From Spirochaetales bacterium (GTDB taxonomy: Bacteria; Spirochaetota; Spirochaetia; DAHUYW01): a stretch of DNA of 64,000 nucleotides. Every line of letters starts with the position of its first letter. The stretch's first letter is position 1. Shown here one piece after another: positions 53,126 through 61,506 of the stretch. A program made the translations under genes and the position numbers. The stretch lies in the NCBI GenBank assembly GCA_027306915.1, contig DAHUYW010000001.1:1-64000 (forward strand). Direction: 5' to 3'. A model generated the notes under the pieces. That model was not told the DNA's origin and searched no databases. It saw nothing but the letters and a program-made list of their open reading frames with translations.

Positions 53126-54643
53126 ATGAGCGCCATAGCACGCCTCTCACGCAGGGATATCATACTCGCACTCCTCCTCGTCGCGCTCTTTCTGCTCTTT
53201 TCGGCCCTTGCGATCTTCTTCATCCACAGCGAAAAGCGGCTGAACCGCCTCGTCGCCGAATACCAGGCCGATAAGACCGACACTGCGCTTCTCGAGCGCG
53301 CAATGAACGAGGCTGTCCTCACTGACATGTTTCGCCCGCCGTTCGGGGCCGCCTTCAACGGGGGCCCCTCCGCCGAAGAGGGAGAGGCGCTCGGGCGGCA
53401 GCTCGCCTCGGACCTTCCCGCCGAAGTTCGGGGCTTCGGCCTCTACCGCGCCGACGGCTCTGCGCTTACCACGATCCTCGGGGCCCCCTCCGCAGTCGAT
53501 TCGGCGTCGAGCCCCGCCGGGGAAGCCTTCCAATTCAAGACCGCATCGCAATCGATTACCCTGGTCCGGAGAATCGGCACTCTTCCCCATCCGCCCCTCG
53601 GGGAGATGCCGATGCGCGGTATGGGCCGGATGATGGGGGAGTCCCAGCTGCCGCCGGCAGCCCCGTTTCGAGGCGAAGGCCGTCGCGGCGGTTCCTACAA
53701 TCGCGCGGCCCTCTTTCGGCCGGCCTATCTCTACCTCGACCTCGCGCTCCCTTCCTTTTTTCGGGAACGCTCGCTCCTCGATATTGCGCTCGGGGCGGTC
53801 CCGCTCGCCATCGCCGCCATCCTCCTGACGATCGGTCTGCTCATCGCCCGCAACCGGCAATATCGTGAGCGGTTCGAAGCGCAGCGCCATCTGGTGCATC
53901 TCGGCGAGATCGCCCGCACGCTCTCGCACGAGATCAAGAACCCCTTGAGCGCCATCAAGCTCCAGACGGCGATCCTCAGGCGGACCATCGGGGCTACAGC
54001 TTCAGCTGGGGCCGGTATCGATGGCGACGCTGCAGGCATCGCGGCCGCCGGTGCCGCGCGTGCAGGCGCGGCCGCTTCATCGGCCGCCCCGCCGCGCGAG
54101 ATCGTGCTCATCGAAGAGGAGACCGAGCGACTGAGCAGGCTGGTCGAACGGATAGGGGAGTATCTCCGCGACCCGCGTGGAAGCCCGGAACCGATCGATC
54201 TCTTCGAGTTCACCAGCGACCTCCTTGCGCGCTTCCCGTGGCCCGTCCGCCGTCCCGATCGCCCGGTGGAGCCCGTCGCCGTCCGCTTCGATCCCGATCG
54301 CCTGCGCTCCGTGCTCGAGAATCTCGTCAAGAACGGGATCGAGAGCGTGGAGGAGTCCGGGATGAGCCCCGCGGCGCAGTCCGCTCCGGAGCCGGTCTCG
54401 GTGTCGCTTCAGGCTTCCAAGGGCAAGGTCGAGCTGGTCGTCGCAGACCGAGGCCCGGGACTTATCGAGGAGGATGCCTCGCGGGTCTTCGACCCCTTCT
54501 TCACCACGAAGGTGCGCGGCACGGGAGTCGGGCTCGCTATCTCCAAGCGCTTTGTCGAGGCGGCAGGCGGGACACTCCGCTTGCGCCCCGCAAAGGTCGG
54601 CGGCGCTGAGGCGGTCGTGACGCTGCCGAGGTGCTCCCTGTGA
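53126..54643 (+). CDS. Sensor histidine kinase with Met-rich periplasmic segment
   Basis: 505 residues. TM1 is at about 11-33 and TM2 at about 217-241, giving a periplasmic domain of about 180 residues. That domain ends in a Met-rich stretch (EMPMRGMGRMMG, 160-171) resembling copper-site sequences. HisKA has His268 in SHEIKNPL. An Ala/Gly-rich insert (290-322) interrupts the region between the two dimerisation helices. HATPase motifs N, G1 (DRGPG) and G2 (GTGVGLAI) are intact. The start at 53126 has a weak SD. Its stop overlaps the regulator GTG. Confidence 0.85.
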   Translation: MSAIARLSRRDIILALLLVALFLLFSALAIFFIHSEKRLNRLVAEYQADKTDTALLERAMNEAVLTDMFRPPFGAAFNGGPSAEEGEALGRQLASDLPAEVRGFGLYRADGSALTTILGAPSAVDSASSPAGEAFQFKTASQSITLVRRIGTLPHPPLGEMPMRGMGRMMGESQLPPAAPFRGEGRRGGSYNRAALFRPAYLYLDLALPSFFRERSLLDIALGAVPLAIAAILLTIGLLIARNRQYRERFEAQRHLVHLGEIARTLSHEIKNPLSAIKLQTAILRRTIGATASAGAGIDGDAAGIAAAGAARAGAAASSAAPPREIVLIEEETERLSRLVERIGEYLRDPRGSPEPIDLFEFTSDLLARFPWPVRRPDRPVEPVAVRFDPDRLRSVLENLVKNGIESVEESGMSPAAQSAPEPVSVSLQASKGKVELVVADRGPGLIEEDASRVFDPFFTTKVRGTGVGLAISKRFVEAAGGTLRLRPAKVGGAEAVVTLPRCSL

Positions 54644-55956
54644 AGGTCCTTGTCGTCGACGACGAGAGGAATATCCGCGAGTCGGTCGCGCGCTACCTCG
54701 AGCTCGAGGGCATCGAGGCCGTCTGCGCCGAGAACGGTCTGGCCGCACAGCGCCACCTCGAAGAGGAGAGCTTCGAGGCGGCGATCGTGGACCTGCGGAT
54801 GCCCGCGATGGGAGGTCTCGAGCTTCTCGCCTGGCTGCGAGAGCAGGGCCCGCGAATACCGGTCATCATGATCTCGGCCTACGGCGAGGTGAGGGACGCG
54901 GTCGAAGCGATGAAGCTCGGCGCGGAGGATTACATCGTAAAGCCCTTCGATCCCGAGGAGCTGATAGTGCGCCTTCGGAAGATCGTCGAGAACCGGCGCC
55001 GCAACGATCAGCTCGAGCTCGGACGCCGCACCGCGGAGGGCGGGGCTGTGATCGTCGGGGAGAGCCCTGCAATAGTGAAAATCCGCAAGTTGGTGGAACG
55101 GATCGCGCCGACGCCGGCGACGGTCCTTATCACCGGCGAGAGCGGAACGGGCAAAGAGGTGATCGCCCGCGCGATTCATGCCCTCTCGACCAAGGCGGAA
55201 GGTCCATTCACCCCCGTCAATCTCGGGGCCATTCCCGACACCCTTCTCGAGAGCGAGCTCTTCGGATACGAGAAGGGAGCCTTCACCGGCGCGGCAGGCA
55301 GAAAGATCGGAATGTTCGAGCTCGCCACCTCGGGCACGCTCTTTCTCGATGAGATTGGAGACCTCCCTCTTCATCTCCAGGTGAAGCTTCTGCGGGTGCT
55401 CCAAGAGCGAAAGATCCAGCGCTTGGGCGGCTTGCAGGCAATTCCCGTCGACGCCCGCGTCATCGCCGCGACCAATCGCCATCTAGAGGAGCGCGTGGCA
55501 GCGGGCGAGTTTCGCGAGGATCTTTTCTACCGGCTCAACGTAGTGCGCATCGAGGTCCCGCCCCTTGCCGTTCGCCGCGAGGACATTCCCTACCTCGTCG
55601 GTCATCTCATCGACCGTCTGGCGGCGCGGTCGGGCAATCACGTCCGCGAGGTAACCCCCGAGGCGATGGAGAAGCTCGTGGCCTACGACTATCCCGGCAA
55701 CGTGCGCGAGCTTGAGAATATCATCGAAAGAGCAATGATTTTCGCTGATGAGGACTCGATCGGTCCGGCCCAGATCGACCTTCCCGACCGGCCCACAGTC
55801 CGCCCGCCGCGCGCGGCGACCTTGAAGAGCTCCGAGCGACAGGCGATCGTCGAGGCGCTGGCCCGGTGGGAGGGCAACCGCACGAAGGCGGCGAAGGCTC
55901 TCGGCATCTCCCGCCGCACCCTGTTCAACAAGATCAAGGAGTACGGCATCGAGTAG
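54640..55956 (+). CDS. NtrC-family sigma-54-dependent response regulator
   Basis: 438 residues. Receiver domain with Asp51 ([10 protein letters not shown]), AAA+ domain with Walker A GESGTGKE (about 167-174), the sigma-54 contact loop GAFTGA (213-218), and a C-terminal Fis-type helix-turn-helix ([20 protein letters not shown]). It should be phosphorylated by the kinase upstream (GTGA overlap) and activate RpoN promoters. The nearest candidate is at 52366. The start is the GTG at 54640, with GAGG 8 bases upstream. Confidence 0.94.
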   Translation: MKVLVVDDERNIRESVARYLELEGIEAVCAENGLAAQRHLEEESFEAAIVDLRMPAMGGLELLAWLREQGPRIPVIMISAYGEVRDAVEAMKLGAEDYIVKPFDPEELIVRLRKIVENRRRNDQLELGRRTAEGGAVIVGESPAIVKIRKLVERIAPTPATVLITGESGTGKEVIARAIHALSTKAEGPFTPVNLGAIPDTLLESELFGYEKGAFTGAAGRKIGMFELATSGTLFLDEIGDLPLHLQVKLLRVLQERKIQRLGGLQAIPVDARVIAATNRHLEERVAAGEFREDLFYRLNVVRIEVPPLAVRREDIPYLVGHLIDRLAARSGNHVREVTPEAMEKLVAYDYPGNVRELENIIERAMIFADEDSIGPAQIDLPDRPTVRPPRAATLKSSERQAIVEALARWEGNRTKAAKALGISRRTLFNKIKEYGIE

Positions 55957-56031
55957 CAGGCGCCTCGCACCTCCGACCACGCTCGCGGGGGCTTCCCCCA
56001 GCGCATCGAACCTTCGCAAGGACACGCGGAC

Positions 56032-56061
56032 TTTACGTTCTAGGCTCTTGGAGAGTATACT
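56032..56061 (+). promoter_or_regulatory. Ferredoxin gene promoter
   Basis: TTTACG (56032-56037), an 18-base spacer and TATACT (56056-56061). The predicted start leaves a leader of about 44 bases with an AAGGAG site. Confidence 0.5.
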
Positions 56062-56111
56062 TTCTGCGGGCCACGCGACCAGCCTCGAATCCCCGAAAAG
56101 GAGCACCTATC

Positions 56112-56300
56112 ATGAAGGTCAAGATTGACGCAGATCTCTGCAGCGCGTGCGGTCTGTGCGCTGACACCGTGCCGGACGTCTTCAAGATGGCCGATACAGC
56201 CGCGGAGGTCATCAATCCGGATGTCCCTGCAAACCTTGAAAAGGACGTTCAGGGCGCCGTGGACGATTGTCCGACGGCCGCGATCATTATCGAAAAATAG
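56112..56300 (+). CDS. Single-cluster ferredoxin
   Basis: 62 residues. Three cysteines in CSACGLC and a fourth in DDCPTAA ligate one [4Fe-4S] cluster, as in Thermotoga-type ferredoxins; the second cluster of clostridial ferredoxins is absent. It is a small electron carrier for anaerobic metabolism. The start at 56112 has AAGGAG 8 bases upstream. An Rrf2-type Fe-S regulator follows 120 bases downstream under its own promoter. Confidence 0.93.
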   Translation: MKVKIDADLCSACGLCADTVPDVFKMADTAAEVINPDVPANLEKDVQGAVDDCPTAAIIIEK

Positions 56301-56350
56301 GCTCTGGGCGAGAGTCGGCGCTTTGCCGCGCCGCCTCCCGCCCGGCATTC

Positions 56351-56379
56351 TTGACAAACTCTCCCGGTAACGTCATAAT
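56351..56379 (+). promoter_or_regulatory. rrf2-type gene promoter
   Basis: TTGACA (56351-56356), exactly 17 bases, CATAAT (56374-56379). This is the same -35/-10 combination as the gntR-type promoter. The sequence AATTATCCGATTAA just after the -10 could be a regulator site. Confidence 0.65.
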
Positions 56380-56420
56380 CTCATGGAATTATCCGATTAA
56401 GGGGAGGTCTGAAGGCGAAC

Positions 56421-56891
56421 ATGGCCGGCCTTGTTTCACGAACCGCACAGCACGCCATCAGGGCGGTTCTGGCTCTCGCGGAGGAGCCCGATCGTCCTCA
56501 GGGCGCAGCGGATATAGCGCGCAGGGTTGGCGCTCCTCCGAACTACCTAAGCAAGCTTCTCAAGACCCTCGCCGATGCCGGCTTGCTCGAGTCCCGCAAG
56601 GGGAGCGGCGGCGGCTTCCGTCTTGCCAAGCCGCTCGCCGAGATCACCCTCTTTGATATTGTCGATCCATTCGACCGCCTCAGCAAGAATGACGGCTGCT
56701 TTCTCGGCGGGGGCCTCGTTTGCAGCTCCGAGGCACCCTGCGCAGTTCATCGTCGATGGCAGCCCATCCGCGACAACTTCCTCAACATGCTCAAGGGCTC
56801 GCGACTCGCCGAGGTCGCTCCCCAGGATAGGTCCCGAGCGGTCGGGCGCGGGCAGCGCGCCCGCACGGCACGGCAGAGCAGCGGCGTCTGA
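56421..56891 (+). CDS. Rrf2-family transcriptional regulator
   Basis: 156 residues. The winged helix is AQHAIRAVLALAEEPDRPQG, then IARRVGAPPNYLSKLLKTLA. Three cysteines in GCFLGGGLVCSSEAPCAVH match the IscR/NsrR/RsrR Fe-S cluster site, so it probably senses iron-sulfur status, NO or redox. A basic disordered tail follows. The SD-like GAAGG lies 5 bases before the ATG. Adjacent ferredoxin supports a redox role. Confidence 0.9.
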   Translation: MAGLVSRTAQHAIRAVLALAEEPDRPQGAADIARRVGAPPNYLSKLLKTLADAGLLESRKGSGGGFRLAKPLAEITLFDIVDPFDRLSKNDGCFLGGGLVCSSEAPCAVHRRWQPIRDNFLNMLKGSRLAEVAPQDRSRAVGRGQRARTARQSSGV

Positions 56892-57163
56892 CTCGCTGCC
56901 GCTCGGAGTCGGACAAGTTCGAGGCCCAACGGAGCTGCGTCGGCCAATCCGAAGGCTCGACGGACTGCCCCAGCAGATCGCATTTTGCACCTTAGGGAAG
57001 CGGTGACCGTTACGAACCGGCGGCCCATGATTGGGCGAAATGCGTATCTGCCCCCGCCGCCCATTGAATTGAGAAGTGCTGGGCCTGCCGACCTTCGCTT
57101 TACATCCCTCCGAGATTCGGTTATAGTGAGAGCGACGAGTTCATTTCCGAAGAGCTACCAAAC
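56892..57163. other. Intergenic region before tRNA-Cys
   Basis: No gene supported. It presumably holds the tRNA promoter; no clear -35/-10 pair was chosen. Confidence 0.4.
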
Positions 57164-57235
57164 GGCGCCGTACCCAAGAGGTAAGGGAGAGGTCTGCAAA
57201 ACCTTTATGCAGCGGTTCGATTCCGCTCGGCGCCT
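57164..57235 (+). tRNA. tRNA-Cys (GCA anticodon)
   Basis: 72 bases forming a full cloverleaf. The acceptor pair is GGCGCCG with CGGCGCC, the anticodon loop CTGCAAA reads GCA, the T arm is GGTTCGATTCC, and the discriminator base is U, as expected for cysteine. The 3' CCA is not encoded. It stands alone between the rrf2-type gene and the NUDIX gene. Confidence 0.93.
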
Positions 57236-57276
57236 CTGTGCGCTGAAGGCAGCGCCGTCCTGCAAGCCGGGAGGCG

Positions 57277-57888
57277 CTAAGCGCCATCCGATCGGCGCCT
57301 ATCGTGCGGGCTGCCTCCAGGTCCGGCGGCGCGCCGACGCAGGTAGTAGGCAAGCGCGCTCATCATTATCCCGTTGTTGAAAGGCCCTGTACCCATTTGA
57401 GCGACAACCCGATCAACCGGCAGTACCACCGCCTCGACCAGCTCGAGGGCATCTGGAGTCGGTCTTCCCGACTTATGAAGCCCTTCGGCCAGAAAGGTGT
57501 AGGTCGTGTTGCCCATGAAGGAAGGATTGGGATTTACCGCTCCGAGGCGCGTGATGCGGTCCGCCGTGAAGCCGGTTTCTTCCGCGAGCTCGCGCGCGGC
57601 GGCTGTGGCGGGCTCCTCGTTGGGCTCAATGACTCCGGCGGGAAATTCGACGGTGAGACTCCGGCTCCCGTGACGAAACTGGCGGACCATCAGGAAAGAG
57701 GGCTCCTCGCCCTCGACCATAGGAATCACCGTGACCCAGTCGGGCGCATCGACTAAAACGAAGCTTCCGCGCTGCCCCGCCGGGGATGTCCTCGTGACGC
57801 GGTACACGTCGAAGATCCCGAAGCTGCTTTCCTTCTCCCGGGACTCCTCCTCCCACCTGAGATGGTCCCCATCCCCACTTTTCATCAT
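57277..57888 (-). CDS. NUDIX hydrolase (ADP-ribose pyrophosphatase-like)
   Basis: 203 residues. The NUDIX box is complete: GVIEPNEEPATAAARELAEE followed by TGF. The N-terminal strands (DVYRVTRTSPAGQRGSFVLV) and the position of the box fit the ADP-ribose/sugar-nucleotide pyrophosphatase group. It removes a nucleoside diphosphate-linked compound using Mg2+. It is monocistronic. Confidence 0.88.
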   Translation of the reverse strand: MMKSGDGDHLRWEEESREKESSFGIFDVYRVTRTSPAGQRGSFVLVDAPDWVTVIPMVEGEEPSFLMVRQFRHGSRSLTVEFPAGVIEPNEEPATAAARELAEETGFTADRITRLGAVNPNPSFMGNTTYTFLAEGLHKSGRPTPDALELVEAVVLPVDRVVAQMGTGPFNNGIMMSALAYYLRRRAAGPGGSPHDRRRSDGA

Positions 57889-58101
57889 GTGAGGCTACTA
57901 TACACATAAAAGTGCCGCAAAGAAAGCAATCGGAGGCTCCGCCCGCATCGAAGGGGGCTTGCACGCCACGACGGCTCGCACATGATCTGTCCCGCAGGCC
58001 GGCGGCGGTACGACGATAGCGGAACGAGAGACCCTCTCCGTTTCCCCCTTGTGAGACGTGGGGATTGGCCGGTAGAATCAAGAGGACAGGGAGGACGAGA
58101 C

Positions 58102-58464
58102 GTGTCTGACCTGACCACCGAACTGCGTGAGGCCGTGACGAGCGCCGGGATCGAAGCGATGCGGGGCAACGCGATCATCGCGCTGGGAAATCTCGGAGAC
58201 CGCTCCGCTACGGAGGCTTTGGCGAAGACGCTTGGGCATGAAGATCCCCGGCTCGGGGCCTACTCAGCGTGGGCGTTGGGCCGCATCGGCGGCGAAACAG
58301 CTCGAGCGATTCTGGAATCCGCCCTCGCGGCGGAGACAGATTCGAAAGTGACTCGGGAGATAGGGGGGGCCCTTGCGGCTGCCGGTCCCCGTTGCCCGCC
58401 GTCCCGCCCTCTGGTACACTCCCCTTCGGCTGATGCAGAAATCACACAGGGGGCGAATCGATGA
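58102..58464 (+). CDS. Short HEAT-repeat-like protein
   Basis: 120 residues from a GTG with GGAGG 8 bases upstream. Two to three HEAT/PBS-lyase-type helical repeats are visible: NAIIALGNLGDRSATEALAK, then DPRLGAYSAWALGRIGGETA and SKVTREIGGALAA. It looks like the adaptor-type C-terminus of epoxyqueuosine reductase-like proteins, without any enzyme domain. The stop overlaps the epimerase start (ATGA). Confidence 0.75.
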   Translation: MSDLTTELREAVTSAGIEAMRGNAIIALGNLGDRSATEALAKTLGHEDPRLGAYSAWALGRIGGETARAILESALAAETDSKVTREIGGALAAAGPRCPPSRPLVHSPSADAEITQGANR

Positions 58465-59447
58465 AAGTACTCTTTATTGGCGGCACCGGGAATATCTCCG
58501 TTTCATGCACACGGGTCGCGATAGAGAAGGGAATCGAGGTATTCCACTTCAACCGGGGCAAGCGACCGAGTCCCTTCGGCAACGCGGTCAGCACGATTCA
58601 TGGAGACATCGCGAATCGCGCCGAAATGAGGAAGCTCCTTGGCGATCGGCGCTTTGACGCCGTCGTCAACTGGATAGCTTTCAAGAAAGAGGACATCGAA
58701 GCAGACATCGAGCTTTTCCGCGGCAGGGTCGGGCAGTACCTCTTCATCAGCTCGGCGTCGGTCTATCATAAACCACCATCCCATTGGATGATCACGGAAT
58801 CCACCCCTGCCTACAATCCGTTCTGGCCCTACTCCCAGAACAAGATCGCGTGCGAGCGCCGGCTGTGGCAGGCCTATGAAGACGAGCATTTCCCGATGAC
58901 GATCGTGCGGCCCTCCCACACCTACAGCGACGGTTGGTTGCCCACCGTCTTCGGCTCCGATTTCACCGTCGCGAAGCGGATGATCGAAGGGAAGCCCATT
59001 GTGGTCCACGGCGAAGGACAGTCGCTCTGGACATTGACCCACGCCGACGATTTCGCCGTCGCCTTCGTCGGTCTTCTCGGAGACCCGCGAACCGCAGGCG
59101 AAACCTTCCAGATCACCTCCGACGAGGCCCTGAGCTGGGATCAGATCCATCAGACCGTGGGCGCAGCATTCGGTGCCACCCCCTCCATCGTGCATATGCC
59201 GTCGGAGTTCATTGCCCGTCATGTTCCGGAGCTCGGGCCGGGAATCTTCGGCGACAAGATGTACAGCCTCGTGTTCGACAACTCGAAGATCAAGCGCTTC
59301 GTCCCTGAATACCGGGCGCGCATCTCATTCGCGGAAGGGATGCGCCGTTCTGCCCAGTGGTACGCAAAGCATCCCGAGGCCATGGTCGCCGATCCGAAGA
59401 TAGAGGCCCAGATCGAGACTCTTCTCGAGAGATGGGGGAGCCGATAG
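58461..59447 (+). CDS. NAD-dependent epimerase/dehydratase family protein
   Basis: 328 residues: the cofactor loop IGGTGNISVSC is modified from the usual GxxGxxG. SSASVYHKP and WPYSQNKIACE hold the Ser-Tyr-Lys triad region (YSQNK). HADDFAVAFVGLL is typical of extended SDRs. It acts on a nucleotide sugar or related compound. Translation is coupled to the HEAT-like gene. Confidence 0.87.
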   Translation: MKVLFIGGTGNISVSCTRVAIEKGIEVFHFNRGKRPSPFGNAVSTIHGDIANRAEMRKLLGDRRFDAVVNWIAFKKEDIEADIELFRGRVGQYLFISSASVYHKPPSHWMITESTPAYNPFWPYSQNKIACERRLWQAYEDEHFPMTIVRPSHTYSDGWLPTVFGSDFTVAKRMIEGKPIVVHGEGQSLWTLTHADDFAVAFVGLLGDPRTAGETFQITSDEALSWDQIHQTVGAAFGATPSIVHMPSEFIARHVPELGPGIFGDKMYSLVFDNSKIKRFVPEYRARISFAEGMRRSAQWYAKHPEAMVADPKIEAQIETLLERWGSR

Positions 59448-59474
59448 ACGCCGGCAGGCCAGGGGAAAGAGTCA

Positions 59475-59483
59475 TGTTATAAT
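59475..59483 (+). promoter_or_regulatory. Extended -10 promoter of acyl-CoA synthetase gene
   Basis: TGTTATAAT, identical to the element at 12958, lies about 42 bases before the synthetase start. Confidence 0.55.
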
Positions 59484-59524
59484 CTCCGCTGTCACGCATT
59501 CGGTTGTACAAGAAGGGGGTAGGC

Positions 59525-61438
59525 ATGGCCGAGACCGTTCCGAAGCTCCTCAAGGAGATCGTTGCTGCGCATCCGGAGTTGAACGTCCAGCTCTCGAAGG
59601 ATCCGACGGGCGTTTTTCGACCGACAACCTACCGCGACTTCTATCGAGAGATGGAGAGGTTCGGGGCGGGCCTCGCCGCCGTCGGGGTCAAGCGGGGAGA
59701 TCGTGTCGGGATCATTTCGGACAACCGCAAAGAGTGGCTGATCGCCGATCTCGCGATACTCAGCCTCGGAGCAAGCGATGTTCCGCGCGGCTGCGATTCG
59801 ATGCAGCGCGAGGTGGCCTACATTCTCGGATTTTCCGAGTGCAAGGTGGCGATCGCCGAAAACGAAAAGCAGGTCGAGAAGATCTACGAAGGGATCGAGT
59901 CTATGCCGTCGCTTTCGACTATCATCGTCATAGATCCCGAATTCGACTCCCTTGTCCACAAACCGTCATTTCCGAAGGTTGAGCTCCTCACCTTCGGCGA
60001 CGTGATGAAGAGTGGTGCGGACCTCCTCGCACGGCAACCCGACCTCTTCGAGCGCGAGCTGTCGCTCGGCAAGAGCGAGGAGCTCGCCACCATCATCTTC
60101 ACTTCGGGCACGACCGGCGAGCCGAAAGGGGTGATGATCACACACGAGAACTTTCTCGCTCAACTGCGCGTCATCCCCGAGCGGGTCCCGCTCAAACCGG
60201 GCCAGGTGCTCATGACCGTACTTCCGGTCTGGCACTCCTTCGAACGCCTCGTTCAGTACATGGTCCTTGCCGCAGCGGTGACGCTCGCCTACTCGAAACC
60301 CGTGGGTCAGATCATGCTTGCCGATTTCGCCGCTGCGCGCCCCATGTGGATGACCTCGGTCCCGCGAATCTGGGAGGCGGTAAAGGACGGGGTGTACCGC
60401 AACGTCAATTCGAAGAGCGTCGTCGCTCAGGCGCTCTTCCGATTCTTTGTCGCGATCGGCGGCGCTCATGCGGTCCTGATGCAAATGATCGAGGGGCGGA
60501 GGCCCGAGTTTCGTAAGCGCTCCCGTGCGCTCGACATCGCGCTCGCCATTCTGCCTCTCATTGTGCTCGCTCCTTTGCGGCTTCTCGGGGAAGTCCTCGT
60601 CTTCAAGTCTATCAAGGAACGCCTCGGGGGGCGCTTCATCGCGGCAATTTCCGGCGGCGGTGCCCTCCCTCGCTCCGTGGACCGTTTCTTCCAGGCGGTC
60701 GGGGTCACTCTCCTCGAGGGCTATGGCCTCACCGAGACTTCACCGGTCTTGAACGTGAGGCCGCTGGCGCACCCGGTGCCGAGCACCGTCGGACCACCCC
60801 TCCCGAACACCTATATCCGGATCGTCGACGATGCGGGGCATGACCTTCCGCCGGGACGCATGGGGGTCGTGCTCGCCAAGGGCGGCCAGATAATGAAGGG
60901 CTACTACAAGCGCGAGGACCTGACCAGACAGATCATCTCCAATGATGGATGGCTCAATACGGGCGACCTCGGGATGGTCACATGGCAGGGCGAGCTGCGC
61001 CTTGTCGGGAGGGCCAAGGACACGATCGTGCTGCTCGGCGGCGAGAACGTGGAGCCCGAGCCGATGGAGCAGAAGCTTCGGGAGTCACCCTACATTGCGG
61101 AGGCCGTGGTGCTTGGCCAGGACCAGAAGTACCTCGCCGCGCTCATCGTCCCGAAGATGGAGGCGCTCATCGCCTTTGCCGAGGAGAACTCGATCCCCTT
61201 TGAGGATCCGCAGAGTCTCGCGGGCGTGCCGGAGATCGATGAGCTTCTGGACAGCGAGATCGGAGAGCTCATAAGCGCGAAAAACGGCTTCAGGAGCTTC
61301 GAGCGCATCTTCAAGTACAAGATAATTCCTCACGAGTTCGAGGTGGGCCGCGAGCTTACTCCGACCTTGAAGGTTATGCGCCACGTGATCGATAGGCTGT
61401 ACAGGAAGGAGATTGGGGAGCTTTTCGATAAGCGATAG
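59525..61438 (+). CDS. Long-chain acyl-CoA synthetase (AMP-forming)
   Basis: 637 residues. The AMP-binding P-loop is TIIFTSGTTGEPKG, the adenine motif is GYGLTETSPVL, and the hinge/ligand motif is DGWLNTGDLGM. The length and the helical insertion around 310-380 with hydrophobic segments (ALDIALAILPLIVLAPLRLL) fit bacterial long-chain enzymes that bind the membrane. It activates fatty acids to acyl-CoA. The start at 59525 follows an AGGGGGTAGG tract. Confidence 0.92.
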   Translation: MAETVPKLLKEIVAAHPELNVQLSKDPTGVFRPTTYRDFYREMERFGAGLAAVGVKRGDRVGIISDNRKEWLIADLAILSLGASDVPRGCDSMQREVAYILGFSECKVAIAENEKQVEKIYEGIESMPSLSTIIVIDPEFDSLVHKPSFPKVELLTFGDVMKSGADLLARQPDLFERELSLGKSEELATIIFTSGTTGEPKGVMITHENFLAQLRVIPERVPLKPGQVLMTVLPVWHSFERLVQYMVLAAAVTLAYSKPVGQIMLADFAAARPMWMTSVPRIWEAVKDGVYRNVNSKSVVAQALFRFFVAIGGAHAVLMQMIEGRRPEFRKRSRALDIALAILPLIVLAPLRLLGEVLVFKSIKERLGGRFIAAISGGGALPRSVDRFFQAVGVTLLEGYGLTETSPVLNVRPLAHPVPSTVGPPLPNTYIRIVDDAGHDLPPGRMGVVLAKGGQIMKGYYKREDLTRQIISNDGWLNTGDLGMVTWQGELRLVGRAKDTIVLLGGENVEPEPMEQKLRESPYIAEAVVLGQDQKYLAALIVPKMEALIAFAEENSIPFEDPQSLAGVPEIDELLDSEIGELISAKNGFRSFERIFKYKIIPHEFEVGRELTPTLKVMRHVIDRLYRKEIGELFDKR

Positions 61439-61506
61439 GCGCGGAGGGCGGCCCGCGCCGCGCCTGCAGCCGCTGTGAAGACCCCGAGCGATGGCTCGAC
61501 AACCTG

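Noticed and set aside
56985..57380. Protein-coding frame across 57.0-57.4 kb
   Set aside because: The stretch contains a complete tRNA-Cys; the frame is incidental.
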